Source of the DNA: Mya arenaria
Lineage: Eukaryota > Mollusca > Bivalvia > Myida > Myidae
Direction: 5' to 3'
DNA length: 64,000 nucleotides
Assembly (NCBI RefSeq): GCF_026914265.1
Contig: NC_069132.1
Span: 37,999,152 to 38,063,151 of the forward strand
The translations under genes and the position numbers were made by a program. Positions 18,573 to 30,424 of this stretch are shown here, one piece after another (the first letter of the stretch is position 1; each line of letters opens with the position of its first letter). Below the pieces are notes generated by a model. The model was not told the DNA's origin, made no database searches, and worked only from the letters and a program-made list of their open reading frames with translations.

Positions 18573-18679
18573 CGCGTTTTTATCATCGTACTTTCGCGTT
18601 TTCATCATCGTACTTTCGCGTTTTCATCATCGTAGTTTCGTGATTTCGCGTTTTCACCATCGTACTATCGTGTATCGCG
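18571..18679. repeat. 22-bp minisatellite, about 4-5 copies
   Basis: The unit 'tcgcgttttcatcatcgtac' (plus two Ts) is repeated with small changes and one short insertion. It begins directly at the end of the cGLR relic. No protein-coding or structural meaning is visible. Confidence 0.8.
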
Positions 18680-19524
18680 TTTCAGATCAACACATTCATA
18701 GGCGATGGCCCTAACGGCATTCCGTAGTTCACTAATGAAACACTGTTAGAAACCCTAGCACCGCTTTTTAGATTTATTTGCATGGTTTTCTTTTGTTGAG
18801 ATAAAATATATTTGTACAATGAGACACTGAGACATTATAATGCTTGAATGTTCGCAAAGCAAAAACGGTATCATTTGCAACTAACTAATGTTCTTTTCCT
18901 GATAGTGATTTATCGTTGTTTTATTTTTCAAATATACAGGTTTTGTTAATTTTTTTTAACTTAACCATGAAATTTACGTTCGTTTTGAAACTTACTCATT
19001 TTTGTTTTTCTTACTAACTGATCATCGTTTATATAATTTTAAGTAATTGTTTTGGCTTTCTTTCACTTTAAGACTTTATTGGATTAAGTCCATTTTGGTA
19101 TCCTCAGAAGCTTTCTGTTTTGATTACATTAGAGTCCATCCAGCTACCCTATTTCTAGATTCATTCAAGATAAACACTAAATTATCTGGTAGTTTCTCTG
19201 TCCATGTTCCATACATATCCATTTAACATGACGCAACCGAGAGCCTAGAGCCGTCCGGCGATTCACTTGTCGGTGGATGGTCAAAGTAATCCGTTTGGTT
19301 AACAACCATGCTCTTTTTCATCGACGAAATATAATCCCTTACTTGTTTTCAATCTCAGCCAAAATCTTTCTCTTACCCTTTTATCACACTTGGCTTGTAA
19401 AGAAGTTGCTGAATAGGATTAGCATTGTTTCCATGATAATATCCGAAACCTGAATCTTATATTTTACTCGAATATTGGAAGGTTTCTTTCTCAAACTATT
19501 TTTTTATGATTTCAAAGATTTTAT

Positions 19525-20595
19525 TTTCATGCTTTTCGGTGAAATATGAATTTTTCAGTGAAATAAGTCCAAAATGTGAAGTGAAAATATAAACTTTCAG
19601 AACTACTTTTAAAACCCAATGAAGTAACTTCCCCTTGATAAAAACAGAAGACTTCACTTTGAACCAGAAAATGTTAGCAAATAAAATATTCCAAATTTAA
19701 AAAAAATGTTACATAAATTTAAATAAATATATATTTGGAAATAAACAACTTACCATTTATTAGTAAAATGGTTATCCCACTTTACAAACGTTTGATTTAA
19801 TTTCAATCTGAATGTTTCAACAATTGCTTTCATACCAAACAAATTACAGACGAAAACAGCTGTTCTAACATAAATAGAATGTTATGTCAACGTTCAAATA
19901 TATTTTGAACTGTTTGTCGTTGTAATGCATAATACGAACTTCCCTGAAAATTCACACAACAATACAGATTTACTCATATACCCAACCCACACCTCAAAAT
20001 GTGTCAACAAACTAGCATGGTCCTCATTATTACCAGGAAATCGACCTGTCTTCAGGTAAAACATACTGGTATCTAACAGTTTAATGATTGTATATCCATG
20101 TATCATGAAATGCACTCTAAAACTGAGAAAAAAGATATCCAATGATTATTCGCAATTGTTTTGCTAACACATTCGACCTTTTTAATTTCCATTCAATGAA
20201 TGGCGGCGTAGTAATTTGGTTACGTATTCATGCCCCGCTCAAAAATAAAAGTATGTTCTTCATTTGTTTTGGAATATGGTTGCACTGATAAAAAATCATT
20301 GATTACTGTTCATGAAATATTTGCACTTTAAACGAGCAAATAATCATCCTACAAAAAGAATATCAGAGAACTTTTTCTCAACAAACCGGAAAAAAAACAT
20401 TGACGTCATCTGCTATTATATATATCGAATTTGCGTGAGGGGCGTCCCACGAGTTACTGCGTAAAACACCCTTTTCAAAAAGGGGGTACTTAAGAAAATA
20501 AAATAAAATACTAATGAAACGAAAATAAGCATAAAAGAAACAGTATTTGTTTCAGTGTATGATCGTATTTTACTTCGCAACTTGTAAAAATATCT
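19525..20595. mobile_element. Unit-B-specific insertion, putative non-autonomous element
   Basis: Aligning the flanks by eye, unit D runs from 'tgattttatagccactcgtg' (about 45178) straight across, while unit B breaks at 'atgatttcaaag' and resumes at 'gacactcgtgaaat' (about 20602). The inserted sequence contains 'ggtgaaatatgaattttt' and 'gtgaaataagtcc' and a perfect TGACGTCA, but no coding frame. Terminal repeats and target-site duplications could not be fixed by eye, so the class is open. Confidence 0.4.
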
Positions 20596-21203
20596 AATTC
20601 TATGACACTCGTGAAATAAAATATATAGTCATTGCCTTTGGATTCACAACTTTATATGAATCATGTTACATGAACTGATGATTGTTGATTTCCTGCATCT
20701 CACCTGGCTTATTTATTCAGATTCATAGGCGGAAGTTTAAAAGCTTATATGCCTTTAATTGGCTGATTAAACTGACTTCAGTCCTGTTTCTCACAATATA
20801 ATACCTGTCAACTCTGGTACCACGAACCACTGAAAGAGATGGGTTAGCTTGGGCCTTTGACTCATTATTGTACGTTACAGGAATTTGTTAATTTCTTGCA
20901 GCGATTTTAATAGTAGTTTAACCATTACAATAAAACACACCTTAAATGACATATAAAACAATGATGAACGGTGTTATTTATTCAAACATGTCTTTCAAAA
21001 AAAGTTTTTCAATGGATAATTTTTTCGCACAATACACTACCATACTCACTTAACCATGAAATAAAACAGGATTTGTATTATATTAAATGAGATATCAAGG
21101 TGAAAATACAAGTGAAAACTTATGTGAATGCCCTTTTTGTGTCACTGATAGTTCCAAGGCGGTACTCCCAACATTTAACGGTAAAGCAATTTGGATGAAG
21201 ATT

Positions 21204-21370
21204 TGTTTGTGGTTTTTGTATTTGTGTATAGGGTGTAAGTTTGTTTTCATTTGGGATTATGCGGTAAGTATGTTTTTGGTGTTTATATTTGTGTATATTG
21301 AGTAAGTGTGTTTTGGGTGTTTGTATTTGTGTATATGGTGAAGGTTTGTTTTGAGTGTTTAAATTTGTGC
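21204..21370. repeat. GT/T-rich tandem repeat, about 4 degenerate copies
   Basis: A unit of roughly 40-45 bases containing 'tatttgtgtatatggtg' and 'aagtttgtttt' is repeated about four times. The corresponding place in unit D (about 45805-45860) has about one copy, so the array expanded within unit B. Confidence 0.65.
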
Positions 21371-21743
21371 TTGTGATGTTATAATGTTTGTGTTTATAGT
21401 TCATTATCATTTGGACACTTGTAATGTACCTCTTAGCTGGGTTTATTTTTTTAATTTTCGGTTACAAGGCTTGTCCCTGTATTTTCGTTGTATAATTAAC
21501 TGACGATTAAGGCTAATTGATTTAATCAGTTTTCTGTAAATGACTTAATGTAAGATTTCCTTTAAGAAAACGCAGATAAGTGATCATATTCTTATGGAAC
21601 CGTTTGATCCATTGTCGACCGTTGAGGTGTTTTTACTAAATGCACGCTCATAATGTAGATGCACATGTTCGCACTTTTATTTCCGCCTCAAAAAAACTAT
21701 CAGCAAGTTAACGAGTTTGAATATCTTGACATAAAACGCCATT

Positions 21744-24700
21744 CTAATTGGCGACGCCTTTTCCATATGGAGAAGGCCCCTGCATCGCCGGGTTGTTGAC
21801 ACCGGTTGTTCCCGGGGCCATATGTCCGGTTTGAAGGGGTGGCTGAGCCGGGTACGGCTGCTGGCCGTAATGTGCCTGTCGCATCTGGGCCCCGTGTGTC
21901 ATATGATCTATAAAAACAAAGAATAATAGTTACGTTTTAACCTGTGAACTGCTTCTTCTAGTTAATCTATTTCAAATAAATGTTGAATAAGGCTATGGGG
22001 TCTTAGAAAGAACGAAAGCAGCAATGCTTAAACGTCACATCACAATCTTATCAAAAACAATAATAAGATAATTCAGTAACACGAAATACTAATTTCGGTT
22101 CAAAACAATTAACATACAGCAATGAAACATTCCATTACTGAATCGTTTTTGCTATTTTGCTGTTTTCCGAATTAGAACTGTCAACGAAACTTTTAGGCAT
22201 TAGATCACAGTGCTTTTAAAAGTAGTTCATACTCATGATGTAAGGGCCGCTAGCTGCCGTAGTGAAAGTTTGCCCTTGCTGCCCACGTGAGTTCCGCGTA
22301 CAGCAGACACAGCAGACGATAATGCTGATAACGGTGCCGATCAGAATCGCACAGCCAACCACAATGCCGACGATGGGTCCGACAGCGAGGGAATAATAAC
22401 TGAAAATCGATAAACGGAAAATAACATGATCACACCAAGATTATATTCTACAAACACGCTTCTTGCTTAATTAATCCTAAGTCAAATAGTTGCTTTTTCT
22501 CCAGCCGGGATTGTCAAATGTGTGGCAGCCATCGTCTTTACTAAAAGTGCAGTAACACTATGAAGACTGTTCCCTATTTGGTAAAATTGTCGGACGACCA
22601 TAAGTTTAAGTTTAAATTTTGACCTTCACATTTGCAGAAGTCAATGACAGTATACTTGTTTCTTCATGTGACTCTGCCGTTACGTTGTATATGGTAAAAA
22701 ATCATGCCGTAATTGTTACGTTATAATATGTCTATCAAAGCTCAAGTCAAATCAAACGGGCGACGTTTTAAGAGCTGAACTTGGTGGTCCCGGAGAAAGG
22801 GTAATATTTTTTATGCGACCACGAACGCGGACGAACGCGTTAATACCTATATAATGCATGAACATTCTTGAAAAAAAACACTTGGCTAATCACAACCATT
22901 CGCGAATGCTGTTAGTCAATACTTACGGCTTAGCTTGTCGTAGGGATACGGGTAGAGACTGGTGGAGGGAACTCAACTATAGCAAAATATATTTCGGTCA
23001 AACATTATGCCCCCTTGGCGAACTTCTAATCTGTTATAAACATGTGGAAGATTGAATAAACGTGTTTTATAAAGAAATGCACCGATCATTAATGGATGTA
23101 CAAACGTTTCGGGAAAGTGAGGACAATTATGATGAAATATACTTTAACTTATACTAGTAATACTTAATACTTAATACATACTTACTTATAATAATACGTA
23201 TCTACTGACAGACTGACGACTTTCTGTTTGCCTAGTCTTACGAAAACCTAAAATCAATTCTTAGTCGCTGAGAGTCGTAGATTGTGGTGGATTATATTTA
23301 GCATGACCGAAGTTATTGTCACGGGACTAAACGTTTACCGGAACATTAACAAAGAAGTACAATTAAAGAAACATGCTGCGCTTTCTTCTGAATGCTCATA
23401 TGAACTACGTGTAGCTTCTGATTAAGCAAAATCAATTTATAAGAAGACTAAGGCTATCCAACCTATTTATGAGAGTAACACAAATAATGGAATTACTTAT
23501 GTAAACATTTACTTTCAGGTTATGCGCTGATCAGAATTTTAGATGTGAAATAGATGTTGTACGGTTGATGTACTTGACAACACAAAAAACAGAGACAGTA
23601 TAAAAAATGCTTAGTTAGTTTTACAAGTACTTGAACTAAAGTTGATGTTATTCTTGGGCTACAAAAATCCTCGTGAAACTTTCCTTTATACATATTTTTG
23701 CACAAAAAGAAAAATCATAAAAAACCTGGGCTTCAGGATTAGAACAGTTGCCATGTACGAAAACCTTTGTATAACGTTTGGCTTGAATATGGCGCTACCT
23801 TTCAGCTTTCTTACAAAATTGTATGTTTAAACGCAAACTAAAATGTTTCAACAAAATCTGTTCATTTAAATCATCGAGACCCAAAAGCAGCATAATTAAC
23901 CATCAATGGGCCGACTGTTTTAAACTTTAAAACACTTAAGAGTTAACAACCATCTTTACGTCATCGATGTTAACATTCAAATACTTACTGCTCAGGACGT
24001 TGAATAGATAAACTTGTCATATGCAGTATTTCTAACAAGATTCGAACTGTATATGATTTGTTAATATATGAGCACATTATCACTTTTTCTAGATTCTAAT
24101 GATCTCAGTAAAACACGTTGTTAACTTTAACAAAGTTTTGAACAATCATCCCATTCATTTCAGTTTCGAAACGATGAAAACTACTAGCGATTTCTGATTG
24201 ACACATTGCCTAAAGAGAATTTATGCCTAACAATACTAAAATGTCATACCTGTCACAACACTTTTCATAGTTTAAATGATCAGGATCAGTGCAACATCCA
24301 TAAGAGCAGTATTCCGCGGAGCTACTTAACCATGTGTACGTGTTACAAGTGTGGCCTGCGATCACTGGCAAAAAAAGAAAACATGACGTGGTATATATAA
24401 CCTACATTTCGAGTTGCTAAAGACAAACTGTAAAACATAGGCAGTTACCATTTGTATTTAAATTCAGGCTAGGTCTAATGGGCAATTCTCTCCCCGTGGA
24501 ATACCGTTTTGGATCGGAATCCCGCGTGATTTATATGTGTTGGTTATTGGCTTCTTTGATTATTTCAAACATTTTAGCATGCTCTTCCAGGATATATATC
24601 ATTCCCGGAACATAGTGTTCAAATACATCTAAGACAAAAACATAATTACATTTATATCAAGTTGCATATTGAACACCACTCCAGTAAGTTCCAGCTTAAA

Positions 24701-26114
24701 GAGATTATAATGACTTCTTTTAGATTTCAGGTAAACCAAAACTAATCAAAATGTACAAAATGCCAATGGTACAAGTAAACAGATATAAAAAAAGTCCGTC
24801 CGTTAAATTAATCTGAATTTCACTAATCATTTACTGCCTATGAGAGCAAAGACTTTAAAAAAAAAACTCTGGAGAAAATTTGTTTATCCTTACAAACTTT
24901 TTATCAATATTCTTGTCTTGAGTTGACAATAAAAATGAGGTAACTTCTCGAAATACCTTTATCAGCACTTCATTACATTATAGACTTTAAGATTAACAGC
25001 ATTGAATTAAAACCTGAATAATTATTTTTGTTAAAGGGCTAATAAAAGTCTATAAATGACCCCACCACATCCAACGCCAATCCTGAGTATTACATCGTCT
25101 GTTTATTTGCCACTGGGATAATGACCTTTATCAGATAAGACCAATATTATACTCCTGTGCATTATGCACTAAAGTGACATGGTATTTTTGTTCAGACTTT
25201 TTGTTTTTTATTCAGCTTTAAGATAATTAAAACAACATTTACTAAAATAGATGGGGTATAATAATGATCAGATTGGCAAAGAAGTCGATAATCTACATGT
25301 TTATGTACAGTAATAAACTATAAGTGCTACGTTAACCCAAAAGCATATGATCGGAAAATCCTTAAGGCTATAAATACCTTTTATATAAATGTAAAGATTA
25401 TGACAAGAAACCTACAATTTATTTCAAATGTTCGATACTTTTGTTTGTTCAATATTAAATTGTACTGCAGCAGTAAATGGGAACTAGGAAGTTATATTCT
25501 ACTGTTTTCTAATAAACATTTATCAAACCAATCATTGTTCTATCGTAAGAATACATGTACATGTACATGACTTCAATTGTCAACGTAGTCTAAACATCAT
25601 CATCATCAATGATAACAAATAGTTTAAATACAAATTGTATATCAATTAATTGATAAAAATCCAGCTCATGAAGCGAAGAAATATTAATTTGTATTAAATT
25701 ACATAAACTATTTGAACTCAGTTTCAATCTGCCAGGTTATCAAAACTATATTTCCCGGAGAACCTAACCTTGGCATCCGTAAAACCACTTAAACGGCATC
25801 CGGTGTACCATATGGGTGACACCCTTTTTAATACTTAGTTAAATGGTCATGCCTGATGTCTGATAAAAGTATAATGTTAGAAAAACACTGAGTTAAGTTT
25901 CTAACAAGAATTATTTGTAGAATAATCATTCTTTTGCATTTACTTATTTATTCTCTTAAACTGTGAAGTCGTGAAACCAAAACATATATCTTATATACCA
26001 ATATATAGTCAAATATGTATGACAACATTATACATGTAAATATACAAATACTACGAATTACTTACCAAATGGAAGTACAAACGCGATCGTTAAAACATAT
26101 AAAATATCCGCCAT
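21744..26114 (-). CDS. Gene B: CYYR1/Shisa-like Cys- and Tyr-rich membrane protein, four exons
   Basis: Exons are 26066-26114, 24250-24364, 22233-22399 and 21744-21907, which join to 164 residues with the same phases as gene A. Exon 1 gives the signal sequence MADILYVLTIAFVLPF, with likely cleavage after the alanine of VIAG at the exon 1/2 junction. The ectodomain has six cysteines with 12 residues between Cys1 and Cys2 and ten between the CC pairs. Exon 3 encodes SYYSLAVGPIVGIVVG, a single hydrophobic segment, then VCCVCC and a short basic stop-transfer. The exon 4 tail is full length and ends GPSPYGKGVAN, so the PPxY motif seen in C and E is not formed. All splice sites are canonical, so it looks functional. 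The family assignment is by cysteine pattern and architecture. Confidence 0.83.
22400..24249 (-). other. Intron 2 of gene B
   Basis: This intron separates the membrane-segment exon from the ectodomain exon, with a GTATGACAT donor and a TTTTCAG acceptor. It is AT-rich, without satellites. The frames at 22858-23055 and 23642-23830 carry no recognisable motif and are not called. Confidence 0.55.
24365..26065 (-). other. Intron 1 of gene B
   Basis: This 1.7-kb intron lies after the signal-peptide exon. The part next to exon 1 (about 25740-26065) is kept in gene E (about 62340-62709), including 'ggcatccg...ggtgtacc' and 'tttcccggag'. A short (ACATGT)n palindromic run lies at about 25553. No gene is seen inside it. 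Confidence 0.55.
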
Positions 26115-26176
26115 AATTTTAAAGAATCATAAATTTGGCAATAACAACTCTAACATGGGAACAAGGTTGACTCTAG

Positions 26177-26186
26177 TTATTTTATC
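26177..26186 (-). promoter_or_regulatory. GATA motif upstream of gene B
   Basis: The position matches the paired GATA site of A, D and E. Here the coding strand reads AGATAAAATAA, so one WGATAA site is kept and the second is altered. It lies about 63-72 bp upstream of the ATG. Confidence 0.35.
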
Positions 26187-26611
26187 TAAGGCTCTCGAAA
26201 CTGTGACCTGTGGTTTCAAAATAGTATAAATGCAAGGGACGTGCCGATTTAACGTTTCAATATAGAAATACATGGGCTTTGATAGGGATACTTAAACCAA
26301 ACATTTATTCACTCTCTAAAATATCTTTAGTTCAGGTTAAGTTCTTTTTAATGGTTTTATAATAAACTGTCGAAAATAATAATTGGTTGCATTCACTGAT
26401 GATGAACGTTTTGGTTTTAAATTACTGCCAATATCACATATTAAGAATGCAATCTTCTTCTTTATTTAGTGAAATGTGAGAAAGACTTAATCATTATGAA
26501 TTTCAATTTTCGTGGGTGTAAATATACTGCGACTCATCCACTATTTACTCCTTGTGTCAGAGTTTGCGTTTACAATATATTTACAATTGAGGTTGTATTT
26601 TAAGTCAATGA

Positions 26612-26699
26612 GATGACCTGACGTAAAATCTTAATGATTCAAAAAGGCTCGTTCGCTACGTTCACTACGCCCATTCTAAATATTTTACTTCATGTTATC
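26612..26699. repeat. Short foldback element upstream of gene B
   Basis: The arms 'gatgacctgacgtaaaat' and the complement of 'attttacttcatgttatc' surround 'ggctcgttcgctacg'. It is orthologous by position to 9058-9141 and 51684-51771. Confidence 0.62.
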
Positions 26700-28315
26700 G
26701 AACTATTACATTAACCATCTGAATCTGAGTTTGTTGTGAAACTGTTAATACTAAAGTCCTGGTGGTAATAATACAATATTTATTTCAAATTAAATCTCTC
26801 AATTTAATCTAAAAAAATGCCCAAGAAATATGATAACGAAACCTGGAAAAAAATAAGGGACTCGTGAACTTGTACTAAGAAAATGAAAACAAATAACACA
26901 AAAAGAGTTATGTGAAAAGGGTACTTATGTTCGTTCGTTTTAAGTGTACAGTGAATTAATTCATTGTCGGCCCTTGCGTTCCATGGAAAATATAAACACG
27001 TTTTTTAAGTGCAAATACGTTGACATAATCATGCGATTAGGTTGTTTATGGAAAACAGTTGACATTTTATTTTACGCGTCTGAACATTATCTATTTGAAT
27101 GCTGTTATCTGTTATTCTTTGTGACTTGTGTAGTAGACTGTGATTATTAAAAGAACAACTTATAAGAATGTGCGCTTGTTTGCTATATAACAGAACGAGC
27201 TGAAAGAAGAGTTAACGTATAAGACCCATATAAAACAAAAATTTCAATATTTGATCTTTATTCATATCAAGGAATATAATGTATGTGAGAACAGCAGCCT
27301 TGTACAGCAAAGGTGTTTGCAGTTTACGTTTTCGGTTTGCTTCCCCGCTTGCAGTGTATGCGTTTTGATGTAGCAGGGAAACAGAGTCGCAATACTATAA
27401 TTTGAGCAATTTTTAATATATGAGTAAATGGAAACTTTATTTGCATTTTACTAAAATGTTTCATAATATAAGGATAATGTAACAAATTCATTTTCTTTAT
27501 TTTTTCTGTATCATCAGATCATCAAGTTTGTTAGATTCTTATACAATGTAAATGTAAATATTAGTTATTTCTTTATTGAAATGTTAACACTTAAGTAAGT
27601 ATTGAAATTCGCACCCAATACAATTTACGTTACAAAGATAATACAACCCATTATATGAGCTTTTCTGTGTGTTTGTTTTGTGCCACAAACACATTATTGA
27701 TATAAGAACGTAAGAAAGATATTCATATAAAATGAAAAGTACTAGTGCCGAAATATAACATTCAAAAAAAGAATTTTCCTAGCATACATGTGCTATTATA
27801 TTTCCGAATTAGTAAGCACATGTAAATTTTTTGCACCACTGTGCATATGATTTTCAACTGTGTTACATAGCTCGCCTTAATATTAAGGAATATATCGAGT
27901 ACATGTGTTGATACCTTGAAAAAAACATTTGTATTGTCCAATTTATTCTGCTGGTTGTTAATACAATTTATTTGGCTTGTGTTAAATGGGAAGAGGGATA
28001 GTCATTTAACAAATGATATTGACCTTTCACTGTAGTCTTACTAGTATTAGATGAACTTTTTGTTTGCTGCGTGTTTATAAAACTATTTTGGTTTGAGTGT
28101 AACAGGAAGTGAGATTATGATATCGGATACGGGGTCAACCTTGCTCTATGATTTTAACACGATGGCTCGAGTGTAGAAGTGCATTGTGCTCTAAGCTGAT
28201 AAAACCCCACTTAGCCTGAACACAAAACTTAAATTGAATTATATTTCAAACGACCATACATCATAACCAGAATGTATCAAAGGTTAAAGCAGCCTATATA
28301 CAATACTGTGAAATT
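26700..28315. other. Intergenic duplicated 5' flank of unit B
   Basis: This non-coding sequence is close to 51770-53160 of unit D (for example 'cagcagccttgtacagcaaagg' in both) and more distantly like 9142-11640 of unit A. It lacks the 21-bp minisatellite of A. No gene is supported. Confidence 0.55.
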
Positions 28316-28480
28316 GCTGCAGTTGATAGACCGCGTTAGGGTCGAAACGTGGTGACATACTCGGATGCAGGTTGAGACCCACTCTGGACGGAAGATGGGG
28401 ACATACACTAACTGAACGTTGAGAAAGACTCTCACTGGAAAAATGATGTTTTGTTCTGACGCGTAAATTGTTACATACTC
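28316..28480 (-). pseudogene. Decayed Ser-rich repeat reading frame, copy 2 (truncated)
   Basis: This matches the 3' half of the Ser-rich relics at 11.65 and 53.2 kb ('gggtcgaaacgtggtgacat', 'gacccactctggacggaaga'). It then jumps at 'catactcactggtgtgagg' to sequence that lies 5' of the whole relic in unit D, so the 5' half has been deleted. It is clearly dead. Confidence 0.5.
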
Positions 28481-29212
28481 ACTGGTGTGAGGAACATACA
28501 GTTCGAATCACGTTTCATGAACACTTGTCAATCTGCATTACTCTTTTCTTATTTCTCTCAGACGCAATCTAACGAAGGCCACAGCTTATGAGCCATTAAT
28601 TGGCTCTTTTAAACTGACTTGCGTCTTTTTTGTGTCACAATATTTGAGCGTTTAAAGAGACATATGCATATTACAGGAACTTTCAAAATTTAAATGGCGG
28701 TAGTGATGTTAAGTATTTTGTGTTTGGTTTACTTCGTTTTTACTGAAAACAACAGTTATATATGAAATACCAAACAACCAGTTTATTTAGTGATGGCGTG
28801 CAGTCGACAGAGAAAACCCATGTAAGATATGTGTTATGAAATATGGTTGTCATTGTATATAAACACAATTCAATGTTTTATACCTTGATAAATATATACA
28901 TTTCACGATAGTAAACACAACACTCCTATGGAAAAAGCCTGTAGTAATAAGAATAACATAAGACAATAGGCGGAGCAGCTCTGAGTAATCATGGTAACTA
29001 TTTCTATGAATGGAAAACCAAACATCTCCTTCCATAAATTGTTAACCTTAGGTTCACATCAGAGACAGCACTGATAACTTTTGTGATGTTCTAATCTAAA
29101 CATTGACGAGACTACCAGTTAATGCATTTCTTTATTATCCATTATAGCATCTTATCTGAGACTGTAGAACCTAATCTAAATAAAATTACTCATAACATTT
29201 AACATTGTTCCC
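28481..29212. other. Intergenic, unit B
   Basis: This is a duplicated flank closely matching 53645-54310 of unit D ('gttcgaatcacgtttcatga', 'gtgcagtcgacagagaaaac'). No gene is seen. The 61-codon minus frame at 28850-29035 is not kept in unit D. Confidence 0.55.
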
Positions 29213-29560
29213 TTATCGCTGTGGTATTTTAACTTCCCTCCCAGATCGAGTTATGTATGTAACTGGAGATGTTTGTGTTTTATCTGCCTGACTCAAAGTA
29301 TCCCTGGATTGCTGAAAAGGAAAAGTGACACAATTTTCACTTTGTTTTTCGTTTGATTTGTCAGGCTCACGAAAATCAGTGTTGGGTATTTGTTGTAAAT
29401 GCCTTCCATTTCTTGTATATGTCCAATTTTCAGTATCTTCAACGTATGGTCTTCTCTCTGGAAATGGAATCGTAACAGTACTTGTTTTTTCCCATTTCTT
29501 CTCATTGTCTTGTTTTATTCTGATATTTTGACCTTCATTCAAAAAAGTACGTGCACTCTT
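29213..29560 (-). mobile_element. Fossil LTR-retrotransposon Pol tail (unit B copy)
   Basis: The minus-strand translation is hydrophilic and ends in TRSGREVKIPQR, the style of the C-terminal end of Ty3/gypsy-type Pol polyproteins in molluscs. Only this tail remains. No reverse transcriptase, integrase core or long terminal repeats are recognised nearby, so the element is a broken fragment. A second copy at 54320-54655 sits in the same context, so the insertion is older than the B/D duplication. The assignment rests on the tail motif only. Confidence 0.4.
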
Positions 29561-30424
29561 TTTACGTTGATTAAAGTTGGTGCTTAATACAGTTTTTAGT
29601 AATATTCTGCAACGTTTCTATAACAAAGGTGACTATTTTTGCCAAAACTAAAACACCTGTTCCATTAAACGTGTTTTTGGTTAAACTATCGACTACTATG
29701 CTTGTTTCTGGAGTTTTTCATGTATATATTCATACATTTTGTACATTTCTTAGCCTATGTTTAGTTATGAAGCATTTAGTTGTTCTTACCTTCTTTTATA
29801 ACCAAGTTTAATTCTTATTTTCAGATTATTTGATAAGGAGTTGTTCTTAGAATTAAATATATTTTCCATCGTCAACATGTACTATTTTCTAGTGACCGCA
29901 CACCAATCAATGAATACATATAACAAAACACTGGTTTCTGAGAGGAACAGTCTACATCTGGAAATAATTTGCCCATTGAACGTATAACCACTTATGCACA
30001 TGTGCAGGATTAAAATTTCTTTTCTATGAACATTTTCATTAGAAAAAAGATATTCAATACTGTATAGAATATAAGTAACTAAATACTTCCTAAGCTATCT
30101 GATTCTCGGAATCAACGTTAACATTGTTCATAATTGCCAGTATTGTCATACAATGTGGTGGTGACAAGTGTAAGCATATATATGTGACTTACTTTGCGTT
30201 ATAAAGCATTTATTAATAATAAGAGATACAAAGATATGGTACACAAATTATTTGCGCCAAACAACATATATATCACATCTTTTAAGATTTCAAAGGTACA
30301 CAAAACACTTAATATTTCAATGAACGAAAACAAACGCTCAAATACAATCGTTGTTCCATGCTATTGGTTGATCAATGCTGATTCATGCACCACCCTGTGA
30401 TAGAATAATATTTAAAAATTAATG
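29561..30424. other. Intergenic between LTR fossil and cGLR-2
   Basis: The first 170 bases continue to match unit D up to the (AT)-rich tract. From about 29740 the sequence matches the 3' flank of cGLR-1 (13965-14757), with 'tcatacattttgtacatttct' in common. No gene is seen. Confidence 0.55.

Larger units (their letters stand above)
19205..21743. other. 3' flank of duplication unit B
   Basis: This is the counterpart of 937-2365 and 44817-45971, lying 3' of gene B. It is interrupted by about 1.07 kb (19525-20595) missing from unit D and contains an expanded GT-rich repeat (about 21204-21370). It has no supported gene. The 82-codon minus frame at 19894-20142 lies within the insertion and shows no known domain. 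Confidence 0.6.

Noticed and set aside
20466-20490. Hairpin 'cccttttcaaaaaggg' resembling a terminator
   Set aside because: Simple inverted A/T run in an animal intergenic insertion; intrinsic terminators are not expected here.
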